Source: Providencia alcalifaciens
GTDB lineage: Bacteria; Pseudomonadota; Gammaproteobacteria; Enterobacterales; Enterobacteriaceae
Length of the DNA stretch: 64,000 bases
NCBI RefSeq assembly: GCF_020271745.1
Contig: NZ_CP084296.1
Coordinates: 1,674,001 to 1,738,000, forward strand
Direction of reading: 5' to 3'
Below, in pieces: positions 19,771-29,940 of this stretch. The notes beneath the pieces are model-generated. The model did not search any database. It saw only the letters and a program-made list of their open reading frames with translations, and was not told the origin of the DNA. The first letter of the stretch is position 1, and each line of letters starts with the position of its first letter. A program made the position numbers and the translations under genes.

Positions 19771-20631
19771 ATGACGTTACTCGATACCATCACGTACCTG
19801 TTACCGCGGTTAGCGGAAAACCAACGTAAAATTGCACAATTTATTTTAGAAAGTCCGGAAAATGTGCTGAAACTGTCATCTTCACAGTTAGCGGAGCAAT
19901 TGGGGATCAGCCAATCTGCTATTGTGAAGTTTAGCCAAAAATTAGGTGTAAAGGGGTATCCCGCGCTGAAATTGGCGCTGAGTGAAATCATTGGTCGCCA
20001 ACAGCAAGAGTTGGGGGAGCCTCACAGTGCGTTGCATAACCGTATTACTCAAACGGATAGCTTGATGGTGGTCGCGCAGAAGCTGGCATTAGAGAAAAAT
20101 TATTCCATCACGGAAACAACTAAACGCCTTGATTTTAAACAGTTTGAAAAAATTATTGAACGCATAGACCGCGCACAACGCGTGCAAATTGTTGGGATTG
20201 GCGGCTCAGGGCTTACCGCGAAAGATTTAAGCTATAAACTCCAGAAGATAGGTATTACCACTCTTGTGGAGCCGGATCATCACGTTCAAATTGCTGCCGC
20301 CTTAACCTTGACGCCGAATGATGTGCAAATCGTCATTTCCTTCTCTGGAAAGCGCAAAGATATGCTTACTGCCGCCAATATTGGGCGCCAAAATGGTGCT
20401 TGCGTTATCGCTATCACGCGCTCGAAAGATTCTCCACTCGCTCAAATGTCAGACTATATGTTGGAAAGTGTGGCGGAAGAGAACGAATGGCGTAGTTCAT
20501 CAATTTCGTCAAGAACGGCACAAAATACCCTTACCGATTTGCTGTTCATGGCGTTGTTACAAAAACGGGAAGATAAAGCGAAAGCATTGGTGATGAATGC
20601 CAAAGTGATGATTAATAAACTTGACGAATAA
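19771..20631 (+). CDS. murR: MurNAc-responsive repressor MurR (RpiR family)
   Basis: 286 residues from the ATG at 19771, preceded by GAGG at 6 bases; an in-frame TTG at 19759 is less likely. An N-terminal RpiR helix-turn-helix (LAEQLGISQSAIVKFSQKLG, about residues 42-61) is followed by a SIS domain (GIGGSGLTAKDLSYKL; SFSGKRKDM) that senses a sugar phosphate. It is divergent from murQP, which it should repress in the absence of MurNAc-6-P. Confidence 0.92.
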   Translation: MTLLDTITYLLPRLAENQRKIAQFILESPENVLKLSSSQLAEQLGISQSAIVKFSQKLGVKGYPALKLALSEIIGRQQQELGEPHSALHNRITQTDSLMVVAQKLALEKNYSITETTKRLDFKQFEKIIERIDRAQRVQIVGIGGSGLTAKDLSYKLQKIGITTLVEPDHHVQIAAALTLTPNDVQIVISFSGKRKDMLTAANIGRQNGACVIAITRSKDSPLAQMSDYMLESVAEENEWRSSSISSRTAQNTLTDLLFMALLQKREDKAKALVMNAKVMINKLDE

Positions 20632-20727
20632 CTATTAATGCCCCGATAACTTTGCAAAATAATCTTATCTGCGTTAAGACTAAAGGAGGCATTATTTCGC
20701 TTAAAACAATTCATTGAGGGAGAGTCC

Positions 20728-22995
20728 ATGAGGGCATTGATCGTTTATACCGAGCTAACGGATGAAGATTCTGTGATCAGCCATGCGGTTGCACGGCTGG
20801 CAAGTGAACTGAATGACGAACACGTCGAAACGGTCATTATTCGTGATTTTGAAGACGGCCTCGCCTATATTCGCTCAAATACCAGCATTGACTGCTTGCT
20901 TTACGGGCGAGATATGTCCGATAAGGAAGAACAAGCTCAAGCTCATCGGTTAATTACTCAGCTTCATCGTCGCCAAGAAGATGTGCCTGTCTTTCTCTTA
21001 AGTGATCGTGAAGAAGCCTTAGTGGCATTTGATAGAAAAATGATGGAGCAGGTGGATGAATTTGCATGGATTTTAGAGGATTCAGCGGACTTTATTGCCG
21101 GACGCGTTCTTGCTGCCATCATTCGTTACCGTGCGCAATTGCTCCCACCATTAATGAAAAGTTTGATTAAATACAGTGATGTACACGAACATTCATGGGC
21201 AGCGCCGGGGCACCAAGGAGGTGTCGGCTTTACCAAAACACCTGCTGGGCGTATTTATCACGACTTTTTTGGCGAAAATTTATTCCGTACAGATATCGGC
21301 ATCGAGCGAGTTGCCGTGGGTTCGTTGCTTGATCACACCGGGGCATTTGGGGAATGTGAGAAAAACGCGGCACGAATTTTTGGTGCTGACCAATCCTATT
21401 CCGTTGTGGTCGGGACTTCGGGTTCAAACCGTACCATTATGCAAGCTTGCATGACGGATGACGACGTGGTGGTCATTGACCGAAACTGCCATAAATCCAT
21501 CGAACAAGGTTTAATTTTAACGGGAGCAAAGCCTGTTTATATGGTCCCGAGTCGTAACCGTTATGGGATTATTGGACCGATTTACCCAACAGAAATGTCC
21601 CCTGAAGCCATTCAGAAAAAGATAGCTAATAATCCATTTACTGCCGATAAAACGGATAAAAAGCCAGCGTATAGTGTGGTAACAAACTGCACTTATGATG
21701 GTGTTTGCTACAACGCGCGCAAAGTGCAAAATTTATTGGATAAATCCCTCGATAGAATCCATTTCGATGAGGCATGGTATGGCTACGCGCGATTCAACCC
21801 GATTTATCGTGACCATTTTGCGATGCGTGATGAAGAGCGCAAAGAGGATGACCCAACCATTTTTGCCACTCACTCGACTCATAAATTATTGAATGCGCTG
21901 TCTCAAGCTTCGTTCATTCATGTTCGAAATGGCCGAAATGCCATTGATTTTAATCGCTTTAATCAAGCCTACCACATGCATGCAACCACTTCACCGCTGT
22001 ATGCCATTTGCGCTTCGAACGATATTGCGGCAGATATGATGGATGGGAATAGTGGGCGCTCATTAACGGATGAAGTGATCCGCGAAGCTATCGACTTTCG
22101 TCAATCACTCGGCTACTTGTACAAAGAGTTCCAAAATGATGGTGAGTGGTTTTTCAAACCATGGAATCAGGAAACGGTGAAGGATCCTGTAACAGGAGAG
22201 CGCTACGATTTTGAGTTTGCTCCCGTTGAATTGCTAATGAAAGAGCAAAGCTGCTGGGTAATGAACCCTGAAGATACGTGGCATGGTTTCAAAAATATTC
22301 CTGCAGATTGGGCGATGTTAGACCCTATCAAAGTGAGTATTTTAGCGCCTGGGATGGGAGATGATGGCAAGCTGCTTGATTCCGGAGTCCCTGCGGCGCT
22401 CGTGACTGCATGGCTAAATCATTATGGTATTGTGCCAACCCGCACCACTGATTTCCAAATTATGTTCCTGTTTTCTATGGGGATCACCAAAGGGAAATGG
22501 GGCACATTAGTCAATGCATTGCTCTCCTTTAAACGCCACTATGATACCAACACTCAACTGAAAAAAGTGTTACCGGAAGTGGTGGAAGTAGCTCCTGAAA
22601 TTTATGGTGAGATGGGGCTGCGGGACTTGGGGGATAAGATGTTTGCTTACTTGCAACGTAATAATCCGGGAAGTCAGCTGAATCAAGCCTATTCAGAGTT
22701 ACCCAATGTCATGATGAGCCCGCGTGATGCCTATCAACAGATCGTTGCGAATCGCGTTGAAGCTGTGCCATTAGATAAGCTGGCTGGGCGTATTGCGGCG
22801 AATTCGATTATTCCTTACCCACCGGGGATCCCAATGCTGTTATCCGGCGAAAGCTTTGGAGAAACCAACAGCCCGCATATTGGTTACTTGCGCAGTTTAC
22901 AAGCGTGGGATAGCGAGTTTCCGGGCTTTGAACATGAAACAGAAGGCACGGAAAAAATTGATGGCGAATATCATGTGATGTGTGTGAAGGTGTGA
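20728..22995 (+). CDS. adiA: Inducible arginine decarboxylase
   Basis: 755 residues, the length and sequence of E. coli AdiA (756). It converts arginine to agmatine and CO2, using up a proton in acid resistance. An N-terminal response-regulator-like wing domain (1-125) is followed by the PLP domain with HSTHKLLNALSQAS, whose K386 is the Schiff-base lysine, and the C-terminal domain. GGGAGAG precedes the ATG. The antiporter AdiC and regulator AdiY that accompany it in E. coli are not next to it. The lysine and ornithine paralogues fit less well. Confidence 0.93.
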   Translation: MRALIVYTELTDEDSVISHAVARLASELNDEHVETVIIRDFEDGLAYIRSNTSIDCLLYGRDMSDKEEQAQAHRLITQLHRRQEDVPVFLLSDREEALVAFDRKMMEQVDEFAWILEDSADFIAGRVLAAIIRYRAQLLPPLMKSLIKYSDVHEHSWAAPGHQGGVGFTKTPAGRIYHDFFGENLFRTDIGIERVAVGSLLDHTGAFGECEKNAARIFGADQSYSVVVGTSGSNRTIMQACMTDDDVVVIDRNCHKSIEQGLILTGAKPVYMVPSRNRYGIIGPIYPTEMSPEAIQKKIANNPFTADKTDKKPAYSVVTNCTYDGVCYNARKVQNLLDKSLDRIHFDEAWYGYARFNPIYRDHFAMRDEERKEDDPTIFATHSTHKLLNALSQASFIHVRNGRNAIDFNRFNQAYHMHATTSPLYAICASNDIAADMMDGNSGRSLTDEVIREAIDFRQSLGYLYKEFQNDGEWFFKPWNQETVKDPVTGERYDFEFAPVELLMKEQSCWVMNPEDTWHGFKNIPADWAMLDPIKVSILAPGMGDDGKLLDSGVPAALVTAWLNHYGIVPTRTTDFQIMFLFSMGITKGKWGTLVNALLSFKRHYDTNTQLKKVLPEVVEVAPEIYGEMGLRDLGDKMFAYLQRNNPGSQLNQAYSELPNVMMSPRDAYQQIVANRVEAVPLDKLAGRIAANSIIPYPPGIPMLLSGESFGETNSPHIGYLRSLQAWDSEFPGFEHETEGTEKIDGEYHVMCVKV

Positions 22996-23088
22996 AGCGA
23001 TGCCTTATAACAATGGCATGAAGTACATCTAATTTTCTTGTACTGCCTAGCCAAGTTTAATGAGTCTGTTTTTTTGCCATACATTTCA

Positions 23089-23131
23089 AAGCTGCCTGCG
23101 CTATTTTTTATAGCGTTTGGCAGGCTTCTTC
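23089..23131. terminator. Hairpin terminator between adiA and the DUF4105 gene
   Basis: AAGCTGCCTGCGCTAT pairs, with small bulges, with ATAGCGTTTGGCAGGCTT, followed by CTTCT. A long imperfect stem between convergent genes; the T tail is short. Confidence 0.65.
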
Positions 23132-23137
23132 TCATTA

Positions 23138-23857
23138 TTATCGGCGTATTATTTGAGAGAATTGCTTATCGACCAATGGGATCAATGGGATTTGTTGCTT
23201 GTTAAAATAATCATTATCTTCAATAAAGCCTAATTGATGACAATATTGAGAAGCGTAGCCACTGACTAACAGTTTCCAGTTAAATTTAAAATCAGGGTAG
23301 GTTTTCTTGGCGATTTTATAAATGCTGGTTGTGCAGTTATTCCACATGGAATGGTATTTTTCGTTGGTCTCTTTGAGCTGATTAAGTTTGCTCATATAAT
23401 TGAGAAACAGTTCTATAATAAGTGGCTTATCTAAATTTAAGGGATAGATATAGACTTGCTCATTGCGTAAATTAACGCGAGTACCAATTAAATCCTGCTC
23501 ATCAGCGACCACATAGATAATATCGTAGTTATAGAAAAATCCCTTCCAAACCGAAAATTGTTGATGTGTTTTTCGCCTTGTCTCGATAGAAAAAGAGACA
23601 TAGTCTCCATTGGAAAAACCGAAGCTCAGAAAAACATGGGCGATCATTTTGCCAGACCAGTGGGATTGCACTAAGTCTACGCTTTGCAAGTTAGACAGGT
23701 TGTAATGCTTAGTATCCCAAGTGTATTCATTCTTATCGGCAAACTGGAAAGAGCGAAAATTATGAATGGCGATATCCGAAGTTTCGTTATTAAAATCCAT
23801 ATGGGATTTATAACGATACTCCGTTCTCCACTCATTTTGAGGTAATAGATTGCTCAT
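23138..23857 (-). CDS. DUF4105 (Lnb N-terminal domain-like) protein
   Basis: 239 residues. It carries the DUF4105 core: IHNFRSFQF (31-39), SHWSGKMIAHVFLSFGF with H74, FSIETRRK, IYVVADEQDLIGTR, and MWNNCTTSIY with C175. The paired His and Cys suggest a permuted papain-like (NlpC/P60-like) active site. The family includes, as I recall, the Bacteroides lipoprotein N-acyltransferase Lnb. Unlike most relatives it shows no signal peptide or membrane segment. It is the second gene of an operon, 7 bp after the HdeD-like gene, which has a similar motif pair. Function is not known; peptidase or acyltransferase are the main options. Confidence 0.78.
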   Translation of the reverse strand: MSNLLPQNEWRTEYRYKSHMDFNNETSDIAIHNFRSFQFADKNEYTWDTKHYNLSNLQSVDLVQSHWSGKMIAHVFLSFGFSNGDYVSFSIETRRKTHQQFSVWKGFFYNYDIIYVVADEQDLIGTRVNLRNEQVYIYPLNLDKPLIIELFLNYMSKLNQLKETNEKYHSMWNNCTTSIYKIAKKTYPDFKFNWKLLVSGYASQYCHQLGFIEDNDYFNKQQIPLIPLVDKQFSQIIRR

Positions 23858-23864
23858 TTGCGCA

Positions 23865-25067
23865 CTACATTTTTAATAGAACAGACATGGCGCGGGAATA
23901 ATCTAAAACAATGCCCGGTGTCCACGTCATAATACTTGCATGTTTTCTGAGTTGGGACATGACCCAAAGCTCAGGGCTAAAGAGCAATTTAAGCAGCAGC
24001 ATGAAGCCGCCTTTTTTCTCGGTAAAATATCCCTCGGTACTTTTTATCAGCGCCAAAGAAACGACGGTTGAACAATTGCGATTTGTTAAATTGTAGGTCG
24101 TGTCTTTACTGTATTCTTGCCAAAATGCGTCTAGCTTTTCTTTACTGATCCCTTCAATGGTTAATTTGAAGTTGGATGGCGGCGCAATTTTCATTTCATC
24201 AAGATAACTGATTTGAAAAACACCTGTGTCATTGTTTTCTTCGGTGGATTTCAATATCTGTAAGAATTGCGCGGTATCGCGGTCGATATCTTTCTCTGGG
24301 TAGTGGCTGATATAAATTTCATCCAGCTCGAAAGCAACATGCCCAGTACTAATCACACCCAATGAATTACGGGAAACAATATAACGCTGGATAATTTTAA
24401 AAAATAGCGGCAGTTGCCCAGTAGTTGTCCATACATGTAATGTGCCGTGCTCTCTATTTGAAGCGTCATTATTGCGCGTAAATACCATCTGATTAGCATT
24501 GGAAATCTGGCTGCTCACAACAAAGTAGTAAACAAAGAATGAGTCGAGGGAGAAGATCATAATCAGCGTGCCGACATCCCAATAAACCTGGCGAGATGAG
24601 TAGTCAAAAGACCAAGGAATGAAATTCCATAAACCTAATGAAAATTCAATAATGGAGACAGTTAACATTAACTTCCAGCGTTCAAATTTTAAAACCACGC
24701 TATTGGACATTTTCCAGATAGCACTGACCATGAGATATAAGCCAGTAATAAACCCAGAGAGAACCGTTTCCCACGCATGTATTTTAGAAAACAAGACAAT
24801 ATAGACCATTAAAAGTAGCACTAATCCGCGACTGATCCTCAGTCCTCGGGTGGCACCTTGGCAATACATCGCACAGACAAACGAGCGAATGGCTTCCAAT
24901 AAAATTGGAATACAGAGGAAGATCATAAACTCATGGGGATCAGCAAAAAAAGGTAATAGAAAAAAGCAGGCGCCAATCAGCACACCAAATAATGTGAGAG
25001 CCAGAATAAACCAGAAATATTTTTTCGCTGTGTCTCTGCCATAGAGCATTGTAATGATATAAATCAT
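23865..25067 (-). CDS. HdeD-like six-helix membrane protein fused to a Cys/His domain
   Basis: 400 residues. The N-terminal 190 residues hold six hydrophobic helices (about 17-41, 46-68, 79-97, 99-118, 132-150, 163-185), the layout of HdeD acid-resistance proteins. The C-terminal domain (about 205-400) has TGHVAFELDEIYIS with H243 and YNLTNRNCSTVVSLAL with C332, the Y-x-L-x3-NC pattern of permuted papain-like enzymes. The downstream DUF4105 protein has an equivalent pair, so the two may act together at the inner membrane. Start at 25067 follows an AGGG 12 bases upstream; 25049 is possible. The HdeD assignment is by helix pattern and is tentative. Confidence 0.68.
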   Translation of the reverse strand: MIYIITMLYGRDTAKKYFWFILALTLFGVLIGACFFLLPFFADPHEFMIFLCIPILLEAIRSFVCAMYCQGATRGLRISRGLVLLLMVYIVLFSKIHAWETVLSGFITGLYLMVSAIWKMSNSVVLKFERWKLMLTVSIIEFSLGLWNFIPWSFDYSSRQVYWDVGTLIMIFSLDSFFVYYFVVSSQISNANQMVFTRNNDASNREHGTLHVWTTTGQLPLFFKIIQRYIVSRNSLGVISTGHVAFELDEIYISHYPEKDIDRDTAQFLQILKSTEENNDTGVFQISYLDEMKIAPPSNFKLTIEGISKEKLDAFWQEYSKDTTYNLTNRNCSTVVSLALIKSTEGYFTEKKGGFMLLLKLLFSPELWVMSQLRKHASIMTWTPGIVLDYSRAMSVLLKM

Positions 25068-25425
25068 GTTGCACCAACCCTAAGATAAAGATAAGTGCTA
25101 ATGCCTTATCGCTATTGATTTTTATTATGAGTTTGTTTGATTGGCTTTATTATAATGGGGATATTTAATCGACAAAATAGATGGCGATTTGTGCGTTTTG
25201 TTGTGATTTTAATTCATTGAAGAATAAGTATTATTTTTAGAGCTACGCTTTTTTTGTGTGGTTTTAACTGCTTTAGGTTAACGATATGTTAATATTTAAT
25301 TCTATTAATAGTGCTTTTATTTTTCGGATTATGTTTTAAGGAAGCCATAAATAAGATTTTTATGTGTAATTAAATTCTTGGGTTTAAAAATCCAATTATA
25401 ATTATCAATTTTGGTTATTTATTGA
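25068..25425. other. AT-rich intergenic region, no gene
   Basis: About 360 bases between the HdeD-like gene (minus strand, starting at 25067) and the yheS terminator. It must hold the promoter of the HdeD-like/DUF4105 operon. I see no conserved RNA or open frame in it. Confidence 0.5.
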
Positions 25426-25464
25426 AATAACCCTTTATTAAGATCAGACTAATAAAGGGTTATT
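25426..25464 (-). terminator. Terminator after yheS
   Basis: AATAACCCTTTATTA and TAATAAAGGGTTATT are perfect 15-base arms with a 9-base loop, 20 bp past the yheS stop. The minus-strand tail TTATTTC is only partly T. Confidence 0.7.
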
Positions 25465-25483
25465 ATTGAAGAGTGATAATGAA

Positions 25484-27418
25484 TTAACCCGCTTCAAACT
25501 CATTGGTCATGGTTTCTAACTGCTCTTGCAGATCCATCCATTCCATTTCAACGTCTTCAAGGGCGGATTTATGCTCAGTTTGCTTTTTCAAACAGTCTGT
25601 TAGCTCCGCTTTTTTATCTTGTTCATAAATGGCGGCATCGGATAACCTCGCCTCTAACTCTGCTAATGATGCAGAATATTTTTCCATTTTCTTTTCCAAC
25701 TCTGTGATTTTTTTACGGATAGGTTGGGTCAGTTGACGGAATTCAGCTTCGCGGCGTTTTTGGTCTTTTCTATCTTGTGCCGTCACGGTTGATGTGCTGG
25801 CTGGCTTTTCTTTATCAAGCAGATCACGGGCTTGCTGTAGCTCCATTTTATTCTGCTCAGCTAACCATTGTTGGTAATCCTCAAGATCCCCATCAAATTG
25901 CTCGACTTTTCCCCCATGAACTAGATACAGCTCATCGGTGGTGGTGCGCAGTAAGTGCCTATCATGGGAAACCACCACCAATGCGCCTTCGAAAGCCATT
26001 AACGCTTCGGTCAGTGCTTGTCGCATGTCCAAATCTAAGTGGTTGGTTGGCTCATCGAGTAACAGTAAGTTAGGGCGCTGCCAGACAATCAGGGCTAATA
26101 CTAAGCGGGCTTTTTCTCCACCGGAGAAACGTCCACTAGGATCCGTCACTTGGTCACCTTTAAAACCAAAGCCGCCGAGATAATCACGCAATTGCTGCTC
26201 AGTTTGTTCAGGTGCGAGGCGAGCAAGATGCTGTAGTGGGGACTCATCCGCATGCAAATATTCTAATTGATGCTGGGCGAAATACCCCAGTTTGATCCCT
26301 TTGGCGAGTGATATCTCGCCGTGTAATGGCGGTAAATCGCCAGCTAACATTTTGATTAATGTGGATTTACCGGCACCATTACGCCCGAGTAACCCGATGC
26401 GAGAGCCAGGGACTAAATTCAATTTGATGGATTCTAACACCACTTTTTCACCGTAACCTGCACTGACCTTTTCCATTTTTAATAAGGGATTCGGTAAGCT
26501 TTCTGGTTGACGGAATGAAAAATGGAATGGGTTATCCACATGCGCAGGGGCGACCAGCTCCATGCGTTCAAGCATTTTAATCCGGCTTTGTGCTTGTTTA
26601 GCCTTGGTGGCTTGGACTCTAAATCGGTCAATATAACTTTGTAAGTGGGCAGCTTTAGCTTGTTGGCTCTCATACAAGGCTTGTTGCTGCGCTAGTTTAG
26701 TGGCGCGTTGGCGTTCGAATGAAGAGTAGTTGCCAGTGTATTCGAACATGGTTTCTTGTTCGATATGCAGTACTTTGTCGATGATTGGGTCGAGGAAGTC
26801 CCTATCATGGGAAATCAAAATCAGGGTGCCAGAATAGCTTTTAAGCCATTTTTCCAGCCAAATCACCGCATCTAAATCTAAGTGGTTCGTCGGTTCATCC
26901 AGAAGTAATAAATCGGAACGGCACAGTAGGGCTTGCGCAAGGTTCAGGCGCATACGCCATCCACCAGAAAATGATTTTACTGGAGACTGTAGCTGTGCTT
27001 GGCTAAAGCCAAGACCATGTAGCAAGCTTGCTGCACGGGACTGAATTGTCCACGCATCAATGGCATCTAATTGCCCATGAATGACGGCAATAGCGTGACC
27101 GTCATTTTTTTCGTTCGCCTGTTGGAGTTTATGTTCTAAGGCGCGAAACTCACGATCGCCATCAATGACATACTCAATACAAGGTACATCAAGAGCGGGG
27201 GTTTCTTGGTTCACCCACGCCATTGACCAATTGCTTGGAAAGGTTGCTGATCCTGCTTCCGCCTGCAATTCACCCTTTAACAGTGCCAGCAATGTGGATT
27301 TTCCGCAGCCGTTTTTACCCACTAATCCGACTTTTTGCCCCGGATTGATAGTCGCAGTTGCATTGTCCAGCAGAACACGTACACCTCGGCGAATTTGTAA
27401 TGAAGAGAAAACAATCAT
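25484..27418 (-). CDS. yheS: ABC-F family ATPase YheS
   Basis: 644 residues with two ABC domains and no membrane segment, as in ABC-F translation factors. Walker A motifs are GKNGCGKST (about 35-43) and GRNGAGKST (about 345); signature motifs SGGWRMRL and SGGEKARL; both have LLLLDEPTNHLDLD. A C-terminal coiled coil covers about 560-640. YheS is reported to relieve ribosome arrest in E. coli. It is divergent from kefG, as in E. coli, but its usual other neighbour yheT is 9 kb away. Confidence 0.95.
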   Translation of the reverse strand: MIVFSSLQIRRGVRVLLDNATATINPGQKVGLVGKNGCGKSTLLALLKGELQAEAGSATFPSNWSMAWVNQETPALDVPCIEYVIDGDREFRALEHKLQQANEKNDGHAIAVIHGQLDAIDAWTIQSRAASLLHGLGFSQAQLQSPVKSFSGGWRMRLNLAQALLCRSDLLLLDEPTNHLDLDAVIWLEKWLKSYSGTLILISHDRDFLDPIIDKVLHIEQETMFEYTGNYSSFERQRATKLAQQQALYESQQAKAAHLQSYIDRFRVQATKAKQAQSRIKMLERMELVAPAHVDNPFHFSFRQPESLPNPLLKMEKVSAGYGEKVVLESIKLNLVPGSRIGLLGRNGAGKSTLIKMLAGDLPPLHGEISLAKGIKLGYFAQHQLEYLHADESPLQHLARLAPEQTEQQLRDYLGGFGFKGDQVTDPSGRFSGGEKARLVLALIVWQRPNLLLLDEPTNHLDLDMRQALTEALMAFEGALVVVSHDRHLLRTTTDELYLVHGGKVEQFDGDLEDYQQWLAEQNKMELQQARDLLDKEKPASTSTVTAQDRKDQKRREAEFRQLTQPIRKKITELEKKMEKYSASLAELEARLSDAAIYEQDKKAELTDCLKKQTEHKSALEDVEMEWMDLQEQLETMTNEFEAG

Positions 27419-27569
27419 AGAAACCGTCTATTGAAAATATGTTAAATTATTGAGTTAGATATATTCGAATAATAAAGTTATTACTGAAATATATTAAGCT
27501 TAAAGTACATTTAGCAGGCTGCATGGTAACGGAAAATTATCCGCCTGACACGCCTTTGAGGAGGGAAAG

Positions 27570-28130
27570 ATGTCAAATACGCCAAAAGTGCTCGTGGTCT
27601 ACGCTCACCCAGACCCCGATGAATCTGTTGCTAATCGTCTGTTGTTAAATGCAGTGCGCGATTTTGACCATGTCACTATCCACGATTTATACGCAACATA
27701 TCCTGATTATTTTATTGATGTCACCGCAGAACAAAAGCTGCTCTGTCAGTATGATGTCATTGTATTTCAGCACCCGCTGTATACTTATAGTTGTCCCGCG
27801 CTATTAAAAGAGTGGTTTGACCGAGTCTTGACTCGTCGATTTGCCACAGATCAAGGATACCAAAAATTGAAAGGCAAATATTGGCGCTCGATTATTACCA
27901 CCGGAGAGCCAGAAGAAGCTTACCAATATGGCGGCTATAATCGCTACCCATTATCTGAAATTCTGCGTCCATTCGAGTTGACCTCACTGATGTGTGATAT
28001 GCACTGGATTGAACCAAACATTATCTATTCTGCTCGTCGGAAGAGCCCACAACAGTTACAGCAAATGGTTGAAGAGTATAAGCAATGGATGAGACACCCC
28101 CTCAATACGGGAGATATTTCAAATGGATGA
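27570..28130 (+). CDS. kefG: KefG, ancillary flavoprotein of the KefB potassium efflux system
   Basis: 186 residues of the flavodoxin-like NAD(P)H quinone oxidoreductase family ([39 protein letters not shown]). It is needed for full KefB activity. GAGGAGG precedes the ATG, and the gene overlaps kefB by 8 bases, so the pair is co-translated. Confidence 0.95.
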   Translation: MSNTPKVLVVYAHPDPDESVANRLLLNAVRDFDHVTIHDLYATYPDYFIDVTAEQKLLCQYDVIVFQHPLYTYSCPALLKEWFDRVLTRRFATDQGYQKLKGKYWRSIITTGEPEEAYQYGGYNRYPLSEILRPFELTSLMCDMHWIEPNIIYSARRKSPQQLQQMVEEYKQWMRHPLNTGDISNG

Positions 28131-29931
28131 ATTAAATCTATTTGAGTCGGTGATCATATTTTTATGCGCCGGTGTAGTGATGGTACCGATTGCCCAAAAA
28201 ATCCGTTTAGGTGCGGTGTTGGGTTATTTACTGGCAGGGATCGTGATTGGTCCATTCGTATTGGGCTTTATTCGCAATGTGGATGACATCCTGCATTTCT
28301 CGGAGCTGGGTGTCGTCTTCTTAATGTTTTTAATTGGGTTGGAATTGAAACCCTCGAAATTATGGGAGCTGCGCCGGTCGATTTTTGGTGTCGGTACCAT
28401 CCAAGTGGTTGTGACCGCGGCTTTGATGGCAGGGATCTTGATTCTTGCTCAGTTTTCTTGGCAGGCAGCAGTCGTTGGTGGGCTGGGTATGGCAATGTCC
28501 TCAACGGCAATGGCGCTACAATTAATGAATGAAAAAGGGATGTCCAATCAAGAAAGTGGGCAGCTCGGCTTTTCTGTTTTACTGTTCCAAGATATGGCGG
28601 TAATTCCGATTATGGCACTGATCCCGTTATTGGCAGGGGATACGGGAAGCAGCGATTGGTACAAAATTGGATTGAAAGTGGTGGCGTTTGCAGGGTTATG
28701 GGTTGTCGGACGTTATTTATTACGCCCACTATTTAGGCTTGCAGCGAAATCGGGCGTTCATGAAATTTTTACCGCAGCGGCGTTATTAGTCGTACTGGGT
28801 TCCGCGTTGATTATGGAAAGCCTTGGCTTCTCAATGGCATTGGGCACGTTTATGGCGGGGGTGATGCTTGCTGAGACAGAATTTCGTCATGAACTTGAGA
28901 TTAATATTGAGCCGTTTAAAGGCTTGCTGCTGGGGCTGTTTTTCATTTCCGTCGGTATGTCATTAAATTTACAAGTATTATGGGCTTACCTCCCTCAAGT
29001 TTTATTGGCAGTTTTGGTGCTGGTTGTCGTGAAAGCCCTCGTATTATATGTGTTGGGATTTGTGGCACGTTTACGTACCGGTGCTCGAGCGCAATTTTCT
29101 GGGGTGCTTAGCCAAGGCGGTGAGTTCGCCTTTGTGATTTATGCTACAGCATTTGGTGCCAGCGTGATTGATGAAAGGCAAATGGATTTATTGTTGGTCG
29201 TGGTGACACTATCGATGATGACAACGCCACTTGTGATGCAGTTGATAGATGCGTATCTCAACCGCCGCTATAATCAGCAACCGGCATCGACAGAAAAGCC
29301 ATTTGTAGAGGATACCAACCCTCACGTTATTTTAGTGGGATTTGGACGAATGGGGCAGGTGGTTGGTCGTCTATTGATGGCGAACAAAGTGAATATTACG
29401 GTGCTTGAACAAGATGTTACCGCGATTAGTACTATGCGCCGATACGGTTACACAGTCTATTATGGGGACGCACGCGAGCTACAACTTCTGCGCTCAGCGG
29501 GGGCGGATAAAGCCAAAGCCATTGTGATCACCAGTAATGTTCCCGAAGAGGTGATGGAAATTGTGCGTATTTGCCAAGAAAACTTCCCTAATTTGCATAT
29601 TATTGCTCGGGCAAAAGGGCGTTTAGAAGCTCACGAATTACTGCATAGCGGCGTGACGGACTTTAGCCGTGAAACCTTTTCAAGCGCGTTAGAGATGGGA
29701 AGCAAGGCACTGATTAGTACAGGTATGCATCCTCATAAAGCCTATCGTGCAAAGCAGCATTTTCGCCGGCTTGATATGCGTATGTTGCGGGATATTATTC
29801 CTGAAAATGAGAATAGTGATAGCGGGCAAATTTCGCGTATTAAAGAGGCGCGGCGTGAACTCAACGAACTTTTCGAAAAAGAGATGCAAAGAGAAAATCG
29901 CCAACCGCACAGCTGGAATAACGAACAGTAA
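28123..29931 (+). CDS. kefB: Glutathione-regulated potassium/proton antiporter KefB
   Basis: 602 residues. The N-terminal CPA2 antiporter domain has about 12-13 membrane helices (1-380), and the C-terminal RCK/TrkA-N domain begins near 398 with [13 protein letters not shown], which binds nucleotide and glutathione adducts. It lets K+ out during electrophile stress, acidifying the cytoplasm. Partner KefG is encoded just upstream. yheV follows 9 bp later and is probably in the same transcript. Confidence 0.95.
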   Translation: MDELNLFESVIIFLCAGVVMVPIAQKIRLGAVLGYLLAGIVIGPFVLGFIRNVDDILHFSELGVVFLMFLIGLELKPSKLWELRRSIFGVGTIQVVVTAALMAGILILAQFSWQAAVVGGLGMAMSSTAMALQLMNEKGMSNQESGQLGFSVLLFQDMAVIPIMALIPLLAGDTGSSDWYKIGLKVVAFAGLWVVGRYLLRPLFRLAAKSGVHEIFTAAALLVVLGSALIMESLGFSMALGTFMAGVMLAETEFRHELEINIEPFKGLLLGLFFISVGMSLNLQVLWAYLPQVLLAVLVLVVVKALVLYVLGFVARLRTGARAQFSGVLSQGGEFAFVIYATAFGASVIDERQMDLLLVVVTLSMMTTPLVMQLIDAYLNRRYNQQPASTEKPFVEDTNPHVILVGFGRMGQVVGRLLMANKVNITVLEQDVTAISTMRRYGYTVYYGDARELQLLRSAGADKAKAIVITSNVPEEVMEIVRICQENFPNLHIIARAKGRLEAHELLHSGVTDFSRETFSSALEMGSKALISTGMHPHKAYRAKQHFRRLDMRMLRDIIPENENSDSGQISRIKEARRELNELFEKEMQRENRQPHSWNNEQ

Positions 29932-29940
29932 GGTAGAAAA

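Noticed and set aside
26528-26545. TTATCCACA inside yheS
   Set aside because: A single DnaA-box match in coding sequence with no second box nearby is expected by chance.
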